In this document: positions 11,690 through 23,200 of the stretch, piece after piece
Numbering within the stretch: position 1 is the first letter of the stretch
How the letters are laid out: each line of letters begins with the position of its first letter
Assembly (NCBI RefSeq): GCF_001619985.1
Contig: NW_017264196.1
Location: 744,001 to 808,000 of the forward strand
Direction of reading: 5' to 3'
Length of the DNA stretch: 64,000 bases
DNA from: Xylona heveae TC161
Lineage: Eukaryota > Ascomycota > Xylonomycetes > Xylonales > Xylonaceae
The notes under the pieces: generated by a model
Database searches by the model: none
What the model saw: only the letters and a program-made list of their open reading frames with translations
What the model was told of the DNA's origin: nothing
Translations under genes and position numbers: made by a program

Positions 11690-12809
11690 ATGGCTCCTCC
11701 CCCTCCGGCCAATCTGCCTCTCCAGCAGAGGGTGATTAAACTCGCCCAGACTCTCCAGTTTGCCTGGTTCTGCGGGTAAGTCATTCGAGTTTGTTCCCTC
11801 TCCAGGCCGGTTTGTGGAGCCTTTTTCCGGCTCTGTTCAATACACTAGCTCGGCTTGAACCTCAATGGCATTGTGGTTTCGTTTGAACCTGTAATGCGCA
11901 TGGAGACATCCTCTCGCCTTTCCCCCCCATTTCACGGCGAGGGCAAACTTTGCTAATTCTGTTCGTTTATCAAAGCCACCTCACCCTTTTGTTTTGCTCG
12001 CTCCGCTATGGTCTTTCCTACATCACTACCCACTGGTATTCGAAGTGGGCTAGGTTCTCCTACCGCACGGCTTTCGTTGCAGCTGCCGCAACCTATGGCA
12101 TTGTAGTTTACAAGGCGTACCGTGCTCGGGCGCGGACAAACGGCAAACAGCAACCTGGCGCTCTGGCGTTGCTCAGTGATGAAAATGTTCAATATTTGGG
12201 TATGTAGGCCAATCAAATGAGGCGCATCATGTTTGCCGAGGCAGCACCATTTGCTAACTGCGCGCTCTCTCACCAGCTATGGCTTTGGTCTGGTTGTTTT
12301 TCCACCAGATCCCCTTGGCCATTCTTCCATTTGCCGTCTACTCCGTCTTCCACGTTGCGACTTATACCCGTGCCAACCTGATCCCCACCATTCAACCTCC
12401 GCAGGCGACCCCCGCAGGCGCCAAACCCGCGTCCAACAAGCTTGCTGACACCATTGGCAAGTTTGTCAAGGAGTACTATGACGCCAGCATGCACGTGGTT
12501 GCTGTGCTTGAGATCCTTTTGTTTTTCCGTCTGCTTGCCGGTGCACTCACTTTCGGCAAGGGAACCTGGATCTTGTTTGGCATCTACAGCGTTTTCTTCC
12601 GCGCAAGATATTCGCAGAGCAGCTTCGTTCAGCATGCCATTGGCAACGCCGTTGCGCATGCTGATGCCATTATTGCAAACCAGAGCACCCCTCCGGTCGT
12701 TCGTCAGGCTTGGGACAGCATCAAGGGCGTCACCCGGCAAGCTGTTGACGCAACTGAGGCTCGTCGTTACACGGGCGCTGCGGGTCCTGGCGTGAAGAAG
12801 GCTCAGTAG
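11690..12809 (+). CDS. Pom33/TMEM33-family ER and nuclear-envelope membrane protein (join 11690..11775, 11976..12199, 12277..12809)
   Basis: A 280-residue polytopic membrane protein of the TMEM33/Pom33/Tts1 family, which in yeasts shapes tubular ER and assists nuclear pore distribution. The start is MAPPPPANLPLQQR. Hydrophobic segments lie near residues 22-45, 60-80, 105-125 and 165-195, with a charged hydrophilic C-terminus (YTGAAGPGVKKAQ). Intron 1 (200 nt) uses GTAAGT and a CAAAG acceptor, giving CGHLTLLFC across the junction. Intron 2 uses GTATGT, a CTAAC branch and CACCAG, giving QYLAMALVWLF. Phases close exactly. The long loop around the SNKLADTIGKFVKEYYD stretch is typical of the fungal members. 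A T27 run lies about 330 bp past the stop. Confidence 0.85.
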
Positions 12810-13137
12810 ATGGCATTTTCTTTGGTGCAGGAATTGCGTCGACACTGACCTACTCATGTCTGGACGGCCAACCACGCAGAGAATTCAATCTTTTGCGGAC
12901 AATGCAATGACCGGGAGCGCAGAGTGATGGTTCGAGCGATGACGGAAGATAGGAAATAGATGATGCGCAAGGAGGCGAACGGTGAGGAGGACATATCTGC
13001 GGGGGTGATGATGATGGAGGCAATTCAGCCAGTCAAGTGTGCAATGGTGGCTCCAGCGCTCTCAGAAACTGGAATCATTTATCATTTGCAAGAGCGCGGC
13101 GGGGAATGATGAGCCTGCGATGGACAAGGTGTATCGC

Positions 13138-13169
<32 letters not shown>

Positions 13170-13907
13170 CTTTTAAAGACATTTTATACCTCAAGCGTCT
13201 TCTTTTTTCTTTCCTGTCGAGCTTGGATGAATCATTGCCAATAGAAACGGCGGGCTTATCCGAGCTAGTATAATTTTGAACAGTGTTGACGATTGTGAAT
13301 ATGATTGAGTAATAGCACTTTGGAATTGCTACGCTAGAGGTTCAAAGTGTGATGCACGTGGATTCGGTGCAGCAGCTGACTGGCACCACACGAAAACTAC
13401 CCTCCTTTTTTCTTCAAAAACAAATTGGCGTGCCCAGTTGAGAATAAAATGAAATTTTTATTCATCGATAGTTGACAAAGTGAGGAATATTGTGATTCTT
13501 GGTTTTCACACCCTTCATTCCTCAGTGCAGCAAAATAATATATAAAACTACCTGGAGCGAATCTCGAAATTGCCCGTAGGGAAGAGAGGTTGCCGATGTT
13601 TGCTTGTTATCCGTAGACAAGCTATTGGTCCAGCTAAAGTCGGGGTCCCTGAGCTGAGCTTTTCCGAGTCTTTAGTTAGTCTTATCTACCCCACGAATCA
13701 TCTCTACAGCAGAAAACCGAAATCTCTCGACCATACACATTGATCACAGAACAAAATTACTCGAAGACAGATGAATTAAGGGGGTGTCTTCGTTCCATCA
13801 CCTTTTTTCTTTCTCTGCGCCCAGCCTGCTGAAGGCATATCCACTTTGAAGAACTAAGACCAAGGACAGAGCTGAGGGGCAATTCGGTGCCCCTCGTCAC
13901 CAGCGCC
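12810..13907. other. Intergenic between Pom33-like and SulP genes
   Basis: About 1.1 kb. The notable feature is an uninterrupted run of about 27 T at 13138-13164. The rest is mixed sequence with no supportable gene. The SulP leader probably occupies the last 150-200 bp. Confidence 0.5.
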
Positions 13908-16729
13908 ATGTCGTCCAGCCAGCAAGGCTCATCTGGGAAAAGCTCTCCAGAGAACGTGTCGCGAGAGAATTCGAGAAGTCCAAGTCCTCTTGCAGCAACA
14001 TCGTCTGCGCCCAGGGACTTACAGCATATGCCTGCCAAGCCTAGCAGGCTTCGTGAAGCGCACGAGCCGCCGTCATCTCCAGATGATCGTAACATTGGCG
14101 CCACGGCAGTAACGTCGATATATGATGATGATGAAACTGGCGGGGTTGAAGCAAGCGGCGAGGTTTCAGACGGTACCCCGTTTGCCCAATTGCCCAAGAT
14201 TGATACGGAATTCAGACATACACCCAATTCTAGCCGCTCGTCAATTCATTCCTCGCGCTCGCCGGCTCGAGCTGAAGGACGCGCTGAGGAGCCGGCTGAA
14301 ATCAGTGCAAGGACATATCTGCTTCAAAACCAGCTAGACCGTGGGTCTGGATGCGGCCTAAGCAACTGTAATCACGGAACGTTTTCACCTAGACCAGCGA
14401 CACCAGTAAGCCGCACCAGTTTCGACAATTTCGCAGAGACTGGTTTTGGTGCATCCTATGGCACTGCTGGTAGCAGTGCCGATGGCGGTGACGACAACGC
14501 TTCCATTTCCTCTCGACTACTTGGTGGAATTGGAGCGAGGAAAATGAAAAAGACACAATTGTTTGCCAGACAGCATGGAATCCGTCATACGAAGACAATG
14601 TAAGAAGTTCTGGATAGAGGGGCTGTTCCATAGGCTTGCTAACCATTGCCTTTTTTTTTTCGAGATAGGTACCTTACATACTATATACCCTTCTTCAACT
14701 GGATCCGACAGTATAAATGGTCCTATTTGCGCGGAGACATTATCGCCGCGCTCACAATGGCCTCATTCTATCTACCCATGTCGCTCTCATATGCGTCTAA
14801 TTTGGGCCACATTCCTCCTATAAACGGACTCTACTCCTTTGTGTTTAATCCTTTGGTCTATGCACTTCTTGGAACTTCACCGCAGATGGTTGTTGGCCCT
14901 GAAGCGGCAGGATCTCTGCTGGTTGGCACGGTGGTCACCTCGAGCGTGGAGCTTGGCCATTCAAAGGAGGAAGACGACATGCTCCATGCGCAGATCGCGG
15001 GCCTTGTCACGGGAATGGCAGGCGCCATTATCCTGGTTGCTGGCTTGACGCGACTTGGCTTTTTGGATAGCGTACTCAGCCGGCCGTTTTTGCGTGGTTT
15101 CATTAGTGCTGTTGGTTTTGTCATTCTGGTTGACCAATTGATTCCGGAAATGGGCCTATCGGCCGTTGCACGAGAGGTTGAGGGAGTCACGCACGGCAGC
15201 AGCTTATCGAAGCTTATATTCCTCTTTAAGCACGCCGGAGACGCTCACGGATTAACATGTGCTGTAGCATTTGGCAGCTTTACTATCATCATGGTGTGCA
15301 GGTAAGAAACCATTCTGCTCTTTGATCATTGTCTCGTTACAAATGAAGCTAATGGCTCATTTTCTCAACAGAGAGCTTAAGAAGCGTTTACAGCCACGGT
15401 TCCCCAGCGTAGCTTACGTGCCCGATCGTTTTCTTGTGGTTGTCCTTTCCGCCGTCTTTACGTGGAGATTCAGATGGGACAAAAAGGGCCTCTCTATTCT
15501 CGGAGATGTCAGTTCTTCCACAGGAGCTCCCTTTCCGTTTCATTGGCCATTTCAAACGCACGTCAAACACATCCAGACTGCCATGGGGACCTCATTTGTC
15601 ATTGCATTGCTTGGCTTCTTTGAATCATCTGTCGCCGCCAAAAGCCTTACAGGTAGCGAAGCCAAGGCAGACGGAATCCAAGGCATGTCCATGAGCGCCA
15701 ACAGAGAGCTCGTCGCTCTCGGTGTCGCAAACATTATTGGCGGACTGTTCATGGCATTGCCCGCATTTGGTGGCTACGGTCGGAGCAAAGTCAATGCTGC
15801 CACGGGCGGGCGAACCCCAATGAGCAGCATCGTACTCAGTATCCTCAGCATCATTTGTGTTCTCTTTATCGTTCCTTATTTCCATTACCTTCCCGTAAGT
15901 CCTCCCCAAGGGTACCCCTCGCCCTCTCAAAAAATTTGCACTTTTTCCCAGCGCGAAAAGAAAATAAGACTGAACACCTCTCTCACAGAAAGCCGTCCTG
16001 TCCTCGATGATCTCCGTCGTCGCCTACTCTTTAATTGAAGAAGCGCCACACGACATCCGCTTCTTCCTCGTTGTCCGCGGCTGGTCCGAGCTCTCCCTCA
16101 TGGCACTTATTTTTCTTGCCACCATCTTCTACTCTCTTACCTTGGGCATCGCCGTCGGCATCGGCCTGTCCCTCGTGCGTGTCATCAAACACAGCACTCG
16201 CCCGCGCATCCAAATCCTGGGCCGCATCCCCGGCACCACCAAGTTCGAAAACGCCGAACTCGACCCCGAAAAGATTGAATTCATCGAGGGTTGTCTCATC
16301 GTCAAGATCCCCGAACCCCTGACTTTTGCCAACACGGGCGAACTCAAGACCCGGCTACGCCGACTCGAAATGTACGGCAGCACGCTTGCCCACCCGGCCT
16401 TGCCCCGCGTGCGGAACCCGGACCACAACAAGAATATCATCTTCGACGTACACGGCGTCACCTCCCTCGATGCCGCGGGCGCGCAGATCCTCGCGGAAAT
16501 CGTAGACTCGTATCTGTCCCGCAACGTCCGCGTCTTTTTCTGCCGCGTGCCCCACGAGCGCAGCCCCGTCTTTCGGCTGTTTGAACGCTCCGGCATCGTG
16601 GACAAGTGCGGCAGATCCCATTTCGTCATGAGCGTCGATCAGGCGCTGAGCATGACGGAAATGGAAGAACTCGAAGACCATCTCCGACAACGCGCCGCCA
16701 CTGCCGACGGGCCGTATGATATTGCATGA
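13908..16729 (+). CDS. SulP-family anion transporter with C-terminal STAS domain (join 13908..14599, 14669..15301, 15372..15894, 15989..16729)
   Basis: An 862-residue SLC26/SulP transporter. A roughly 230-residue Ser/Pro-rich hydrophilic N-terminus precedes a transmembrane core starting at YLTYYIPFFNW. Conserved SulP signatures are ASFYLPMSLSYASNLGHIPPINGLYSFVF, split here as ASFYLPMSLSYA and NGLYSF, and QMVVGPEAAGSLLVG; later GFFESSVAAK and the STAS domain (IIFDVHGVTSLDAAGAQIL) follow. Start: ATG 13908; an in-frame GTG upstream is not used. Three introns, phases 2, 2 and 0, close exactly. Relatives in yeasts include vacuolar and plasma-membrane members, so the substrate (sulfate or another anion, or a vacuolar amino-acid role as for yeast Vsb1) cannot be read from sequence. 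It converges with fta1 across a repeat-rich spacer. Confidence 0.88.
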
Positions 16730-17929
16730 TTATTACGGGTGCCTTTCTTTTTCTTTTTCTTTCTTTTTTTTTCTCTTCTCTCTCCCATTTTTTAAATTTT
16801 CTTTCATTTCATTTCATCTTTTAAAGCCCAGCATTCATCTCTTTCTTTCTCTTTTTTCCTCCTTTTCTTTTTATTTTACTTTTATTTCATCTTATTTTAC
16901 TCTTTAGCCCAGCAGCCCAGCAGCCCAGCATTAATTTCTCTTCTTGACACAAAAATGGGTTGAACCCTCTGGAAGCCCCTTGGAAAGTCCTTTGGATATT
17001 GAATAATGGATAGTTGATACGCTGATTCCAATTCTTTCATTCATACATACCTTATATACCTTATATACCTTACCATATATACCTCACTTTCCTCGGACTG
17101 TTGAACATACCCCTCTGTTTTAAAAAGCTTTTTTAAGAAGCGCTGAGAAGCCCTTGAGCGCCACGAGCTGACGAAGCGACGAAGCGATGAAGAAATTAGG
17201 GTTAAGGGGTTTTGTTGTAATTTCCCGTACTACTGCTTCTTGCCTCTTGCCTTCTATTTGTTGTTTCTTGTTCACTATTCAGTGTACCTACCTACCTACC
17301 TACCTACCTAGGCATCTTAGGTATCTTAAGTATAGCTACCTACCTTAGTTATATACCATATACCATATACCATATACCGTATAGCTATTTCCTTTTTAAC
17401 TTTTTTCTTTTTTTGACGTTTGATGGTTTAACGTTTTACGGTTTACGGTTTACGGTTCACGATTTTACCAAGTGATTCAAAGTCAAGTCCATGGTGCTAG
17501 ACATGCCCCCTTTTTGATTTTCGAGTTGCGGCAGTTCAAATTAAACATTAAACAAAAAAGAAAACACTGCATAAGGTATCTAAAGTAGGTATAAATTAAC
17601 GTAGGTACCCTTAGGTAGGTGGTAGGTAGATATGCCCGATGCTCCTAAATATGCGCAATGAGAATGCTTAATATTCTATGAATCCCGAAGCCGAAGCCGA
17701 AGAAGAAGAAGCCGAAGAAGAAGAAGAAGAAGAAGAAGAAGAAGAAGAAAGGAGTAAAGGGGGGAAACAGGCCAAAAAATGCCAAAGAAAGAGGGGACGG
17801 GAATTAAAAGAAAAAAAGGCAAAAAGGAAAAAGAAAAGAAAAAAGAAAAAAAAGAGAACTAGCTCCAAATGCTCCAGTTAAAGCAGACTCTCAACAACAA
17901 ACAAAGGCCTTATCAAGAACCGACGCCAG
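16730..17929. repeat. Simple-repeat-rich convergent spacer
   Basis: 1.2 kb made largely of stacked microsatellites: a CT/T tract (16741-16905), AGCCC/AGCAGCCC units (16906-16931), TATACCT units (17050-17090), TACC units (17285-17310), ATACCAT units (17348-17385), TTTACGG units (17430-17458), a reverse GGTA-rich block (17600-17632) and a GAA tract (17697-17750). No gene is seen. Both flanking genes end here. Confidence 0.85.
17697..17750 (+). repeat. GAA/GAAGCC trinucleotide tract
   Basis: GAA triplets interrupted early by GCC units, ending in about twelve uninterrupted GAA repeats. It lies 180 bp beyond the fta1 stop codon. Confidence 0.95.
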
Positions 17930-19750
17930 TCAAACTTTCGTAGTGTCCTTTCCTCGCGACGCCAAAGTTGCACGAAGTATGCCACCTTGGCCACTGCCAT
18001 TGCCATCACCCTTACTCTCGCCATCGCCAAGGCCATTGGCAGCGTACTGTATCAATGCATGTATTAGATTCCGCGTCGCGCGTGCTGCCGCCGTAGTATC
18101 CATGCCCTCGGCAGGTTCGTTAGTGTGGTCGTCGTGAGAGCCATGCAGTCGATGGCGAGCAGGCGATGAAGATAGTGGAGTTCGCCTTGTGTGCGCGAGC
18201 GAAGACGTCTGGGAGGACGGTGTAGACGGGTGTGGAGAGTTTGGCTGCTCCACGGGACCGGAACCAGAGACAGCACGACGAGAGGGACGAGAAGTGGTAG
18301 ATGATGAAGGGTACTTGGAAAAAGCAGAAGACGAAGAGGGAAAAGGAGAAGACAGTTTAATCCTCCCGTCGCTGGCAAGGACGAAGCCTGAACAGGCGAT
18401 TTTGTGAATGGCTATACTCGGATGCGTGAGCGGCATGGCGAGATGGGTGGCCGTGTGAGCCGAGAGGGCGGATATGAATGGGCCTTTTGTGCGCGGTTGT
18501 GTGCTGGAAGCTAGAACGGAAGAAGGAGATGGTAGTAACGATGATGATGAAGGATGAGGAGGATGAGGAGGAGTATGGTCTGGTGAGGGTCGTTTCCGTT
18601 TGCGCGTTGATCTTGTTTCGGGTGTTGTTATAGTATTCTGGGGATTTGGTGGTGGTACGGATTGCGAGGCGGAAGAATCCTGTTGTTGCCGGGCGAGTTG
18701 CCGCCGTCCCATTTGGATGAAATTCCAAATGTCGGTTTTGGATATGGTAATGTCTAGTGTTTTCAGCAGCGGCGCGACGGGCGGCGCAAAGCGGAGAGAT
18801 AGTGAAAGGTCCTTGATGGAGCGAGACGCAGCTTCGTGAGAAGGAGACTCGTTGTCGCCGCCCGTGTCCTCCTCGTGGTCTTGAGAGGCGCCAAAACCCG
18901 AATCGGACAGGAATTCTTCTATCCGCTCGCAGAGTCGATTTGATGATAGCGTAAATGGCGAAGCGCGCGTGTCGAATGCTGAAGCGAGGTACTCCAGAAA
19001 AGTCCTTCTCAGGGCAGAAGGCATGCGCGTGAGGAGAAGAGGGAGATGAGTAAAGCCTTCTGGTAAGGCTGAATGAACGCCTATCCTGTTGTTGCTGGTT
19101 TGGGCTTCTTGTGGTGGTGGCGGTGGTGATGGTGCCCTTTCGTCGCCGAGGAGTATCGCTTTATATGTTGCCCGTTCATAGCGAACTTCCACCAAGATTC
19201 CATGAATGCATGTTCTGTCCCCAGAGGTATCAGTTTGGCGCGTGTCTTGCCCAGGCGCAGGATGGGCACTTGTGTCTTGATTGCCAGTGGGGTTTCCGTT
19301 GTTGGGCTCCCCGTTGGCTTCGCCCTGTTCCTGATTTCCAGCGTCTTGCCCATTCCCCTTGGAAGCGTCCCGTCTTCTCCGCGTCCGACGTTGTTCACTA
19401 GCCCACTCCTCTTCACTACCCAGCACCGACCATGAGCAGTCGAGCAATGCGCCTGCTTTGAGCAATGTGTCGTCGTTCCCTGCAGAGGAGGATAGTCCCA
19501 CTTGGACCTCGCGCAGACTGTCCCCTTTCAGGACATTGCGCAAGCGACGGGCATGTTTTGTCAACACGGCACGGTCGAAAAGCCCTGGAGGTGTTGTATT
19601 TGTGGCAGAAGATGATGGCGATGCATGATCTGTTGAGCCAGGTGCCAATTGAGGACCGGCGCCGTGGTAGAGTGGAGAGAGTATATGCGCAATAAAGGTC
19701 GTTCCGTATATTGGATACGGTTGGTATTTTGAAGGTTCTCTCGGAGCCAT
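17930..19750 (-). CDS. fta1: Kinetochore Sim4-complex subunit Fta1 (CENP-L homologue)
   Basis: A single-exon gene of 606 residues. The N-terminus (IYGTTFIAHILSPLYHG) followed by HARRLRNVLKGD, VQVGL, LLDCSWSVLG and later VEVRYERATYKAILLGD and THLPLLLTRMP matches the Fta1/CENP-L family as I know it. These proteins are inner-kinetochore components of the Sim4/CCAN complex, pairing with Fta4/CENP-N-type subunits. The middle and C-terminal parts are unusually rich in Ser/Pro/His and low in complexity, with a basic TRKRKRPSP cluster that could be a nuclear signal. No intron is needed. The ATG at 19750 is the only sensible start. The assignment rests on motif memory, not on a search. Confidence 0.75.
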   Translation of the reverse strand: MAPREPSKYQPYPIYGTTFIAHILSPLYHGAGPQLAPGSTDHASPSSSATNTTPPGLFDRAVLTKHARRLRNVLKGDSLREVQVGLSSSAGNDDTLLKAGALLDCSWSVLGSEEEWASEQRRTRRRRDASKGNGQDAGNQEQGEANGEPNNGNPTGNQDTSAHPAPGQDTRQTDTSGDRTCIHGILVEVRYERATYKAILLGDERAPSPPPPPQEAQTSNNRIGVHSALPEGFTHLPLLLTRMPSALRRTFLEYLASAFDTRASPFTLSSNRLCERIEEFLSDSGFGASQDHEEDTGGDNESPSHEAASRSIKDLSLSLRFAPPVAPLLKTLDITISKTDIWNFIQMGRRQLARQQQDSSASQSVPPPNPQNTITTPETRSTRKRKRPSPDHTPPHPPHPSSSSLLPSPSSVLASSTQPRTKGPFISALSAHTATHLAMPLTHPSIAIHKIACSGFVLASDGRIKLSSPFPSSSSAFSKYPSSSTTSRPSRRAVSGSGPVEQPNSPHPSTPSSQTSSLAHTRRTPLSSSPARHRLHGSHDDHTNEPAEGMDTTAAARATRNLIHALIQYAANGLGDGESKGDGNGSGQGGILRATLASRGKDTTKV

Positions 19751-20297
19751 GCCAGAATAAAGGCGGCTGTATGGGATGGTGTTGTTAGTGCGGTAGGGCG
19801 GAAGATCGGACGGCAGTATTTAATAGCTTAGGTTATAGTTGTGCGGCGGTTTGTTGAAGGGCAATCGCAATCGCACTCAAAACAAAGTGATGTCAAAAGG
19901 GTTTCGCGTTTCGTGGGGTGCTCTCGTTAGACGCGTTTCGCGGCATGTTCAACCATTACGGGAGGATCACTATGGTTTCCACTTCTAGTCTGGTTATGGG
20001 TTACTACCCGAGTTGCATGAACGTCTCACTAAAATCTAAACCACATAACACAACTTGCAACTGTTTCACGGTTGCCAACGGCGTATTTTTACTGATTATT
20101 GTGAACTGTCTTAATTTCTAATCTAAATAGCTTGCATAGAAATGCTAAGATGCAGGTATCAAAAGTATAACATGCTAGTCCTTCAAAAAGATTTCTTCAA
20201 ATGTCGCTCAAACGCGGTACCAGATAATCAGCTGGTCTATTCGCAAAACCCCATGTGCCCTATATATAATGCAATCGAAAATAATTAGAAAACGCCT
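19751..20297. other. Intergenic, fta1 promoter and niiA 3' region
   Basis: 547 bp between two minus-strand genes. An ACGCGT hexamer (MBF-type box) lies at 19931-19936, about 180 bp upstream of the fta1 ATG. No gene is seen. Confidence 0.5.
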
Positions 20298-23200
20298 TTA
20301 CCAATCCAGTCCGGAGCCGCCACAGCCACCAGCGAGAATGGCTTTTGCTGCTGCCTTCTCGCCCATGCCGCCCTCCAAGTGACTCTTCTCAAAGGGTTTT
20401 CTGCCTTTGGTACCCTTGAAACGGTTGTCGAGTTTGCTGAACGGGTTTTCCGCCTCGCCGTCCTTGACCTTCCATTTCTTCGTACCAAGAACGGCATCAA
20501 GCTCTTCGACCGGAGGCAACTTGAGGTAGACCCAACCATCTTCCCTCTCCTCCACTGGGAATGTAGCAATGTTGAGGCTGTCGTCATTATTACACTTTCC
20601 GGCATCGTCGCCCTTGAGTTCATAGTTCCTCTTATGGTAGGGGCATGAAACCCAGAGTTTATCAGACGTGAGATCATCACCAAGGAGACCGTCAGAAAGA
20701 GCAAATGCGCGCTTGTGAGGGCACATTTGTTGCGTGGCATAAAAGTTGCCCTTGGCTTTGAAGATAGCCAACTGCGTATCGCCCCGCTTGATAGCTTGGG
20801 AAGAACCAGCAGGCGTATCAGGAAACTTTGACGCCTCAATCATAGGCTGCCAAGTGAGTGCGCTCCATTTAGTTCCACGGAAGTCTTCCGTTGCTGACTC
20901 CTTCGCCCAATAAGCCGGTCTTTGCTGATCTCTTTCTGAGATAATCTCAACGTTCTCTGTTCGGTCCTCGGTATTGCCGAATTGCTGGAATGCCTTCCTT
21001 CGCTCCGGATCCTTGATCGCTTCAGTCCACTCGCAGAAGTAGCTTCCCACGAGCTCCTCCATTTGCTTCTCCAGCTCAGCACAGATGCCAAGTTTGTCCT
21101 CCAGAATGACTTCACGCAGATACTTGATTCCTCCAGGCAAGTTCTCAACCCATCGAGCAGTACGCTGAAGCTTGTCGGCAGTGCGAATGTAAAATGCCAG
21201 ATAGCGGTCCAAAATTTGAACCACATCATCAGGAGGAACATCCTTGGCCAGCAGCTCAGAATGACGAGGTTTGGCACCACCATTTCCGGCAACAAAGACG
21301 TTGAACCCCTTCTCGGTGGCGATGAGTCCAAAGCTATAGCACAAAGACTTGTTAGATCATGTTCGTAACGTTGTGAATTTGATTTTGGCGACTTACTCCT
21401 TGTTCTGTGCCTCAGCGCATTCTCGAACGCAGCCAGAGACACCTCCTTTAATCTTGTGCGGGGCTCTGATACTCTTATATCGTTCCTCGATGCGGATTGC
21501 CATGCCAACACTATCACCGATACCAAATCTGCACCAGGTTGTTCCAACGCAGCTCTTCACCGTCCGCAAACTCTTCGCGTAGGCATGACCACTTTCCATT
21601 CCGGCATTGACGAGTTCGGTCCAAATGGCCAGTAGATCTTGCTTCTTGGCGCCAAACATATCAATTCGCTGACCTCCCGTAATCTTGCAATACAGGCCAT
21701 ATTTCTTGGCAACTGTTCCAATGACAATAAGCTTCTCAGCGGTAATTTCTCCACCGGAAACTCGGGGAATGACAGAGAAGGTCCCGTTTCGCTGAATATT
21801 CGCAAGGAACTTGTCATTGGTATCTTGAAGGCCGTGGAGCGGCTTATCCATAATGTGCTGATTGAACAGAGAGGAAAGGATCGATCCGATGGTAGGCTTG
21901 CAAGCCTCGCAACCAAGTGATTCGGGGTCTTTTCCGCAATCCTTCATGACATCTGCAAAGGTCCGGAGCTTTTTGACGAAAATGATATTGAAAAGATCGG
22001 CCCGCGAATAAGCAAAATGAGGGCAAACTGTAAAACGTCAGCTCCAATTCTTCGCCGGTCCAAGTTCCAAAACTTTCTTCAACTTACGATGATTGGACAC
22101 TTCTGCTCCCATGGCTTTCATTTCCTTGTTGAAAATGGTCTGGACGAGAGGCATGCATCCTCCACAGCCAGTGCCAGCCTTAGTGACAGATTTAACGTCT
22201 CCGATGCTCTTGCAGCATCCGCTCTTCACAGAATTGGCGACATCGCCCTTTGTGACATTGTGACAAGAGCATATTTGGGTATCGTCAGTGCTATGCATTG
22301 TCAGGTCAGTCTTCTTTGATACAAAAAGTCGGATGGCTTACAGATCATCCGCATCATCTTCGCCTTCTTTTTGGGCTCCCAGTATGAACTGGCTCGGCGG
22401 TACCTCCAAAGGCTTCTTGTTCTTCACCATAGGTACAAGCTTGACGTAGTCCTTGGTATCTCCAATCATCATACCACCGAGCAGGTATTTGCCATCCAGT
22501 GTAAAAAGGTACTTCTTGTACACGGCAGAGAAGGGATCTTTGTAGCTCAGGGCCTGCACAGGAGGTGGAGGAGGTCCATCTGTAATGGACTTTACCCTGT
22601 CTTCGGATTTTATTGTGCCCTCCTTTCGCCCGCCTGCCCGTTTGTTTGGAAGTTCTTTGGGTCCGTCACGATCAGCGAAAAAGTCACCGAAACTGGCAAC
22701 TTCGACGCCGAGCAGCTTGAGCTTCGTGCTAAGATCTGGTCGCTTGAATGTTCGCGGGGCATGAGCCTTAGCTTGCGTTAAATTGAAGGCCAAAACGTCG
22801 GCCATTTCGACGCCTGGAGCGATGAGCCCGTAGGTTTCATTTTGCCAGCTAGCGCATTCTCCAATGGCGTAGATATCGGAGTTGGAGGTCTGAAGACCCG
22901 AGTCCACAACGATCCCGCCTCTGTCTGCTATTTTCAGGCCCGTCTTCCTAGCAAGCTCATCTCTGGATTTGATACCAATCTACCAGAAATTAGACTTCTT
23001 TGATTCCAAACGCCCTGCCTATTTGATAGAAAACTTACCGCGAACAGAATGCAGCTGCAGTCCATCGTCTCGCCGTCCTCGAATGTCACTCCAGAGACGT
23101 GGTTCTTTTCATCAACGTTGATCCTGCCTACTCTCTTGCTGAGAAGGACATCTAAGCCAAGTTTTCTGATGAGCTCAACCACCATAGAGCCAGCATCGCC

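Noticed and set aside
17195-17215. Telomere-like TTAGGGTTAAGGGG
   Set aside because: Only about two units, and other G/T-rich microsatellites surround it; no evidence for an interstitial telomere.
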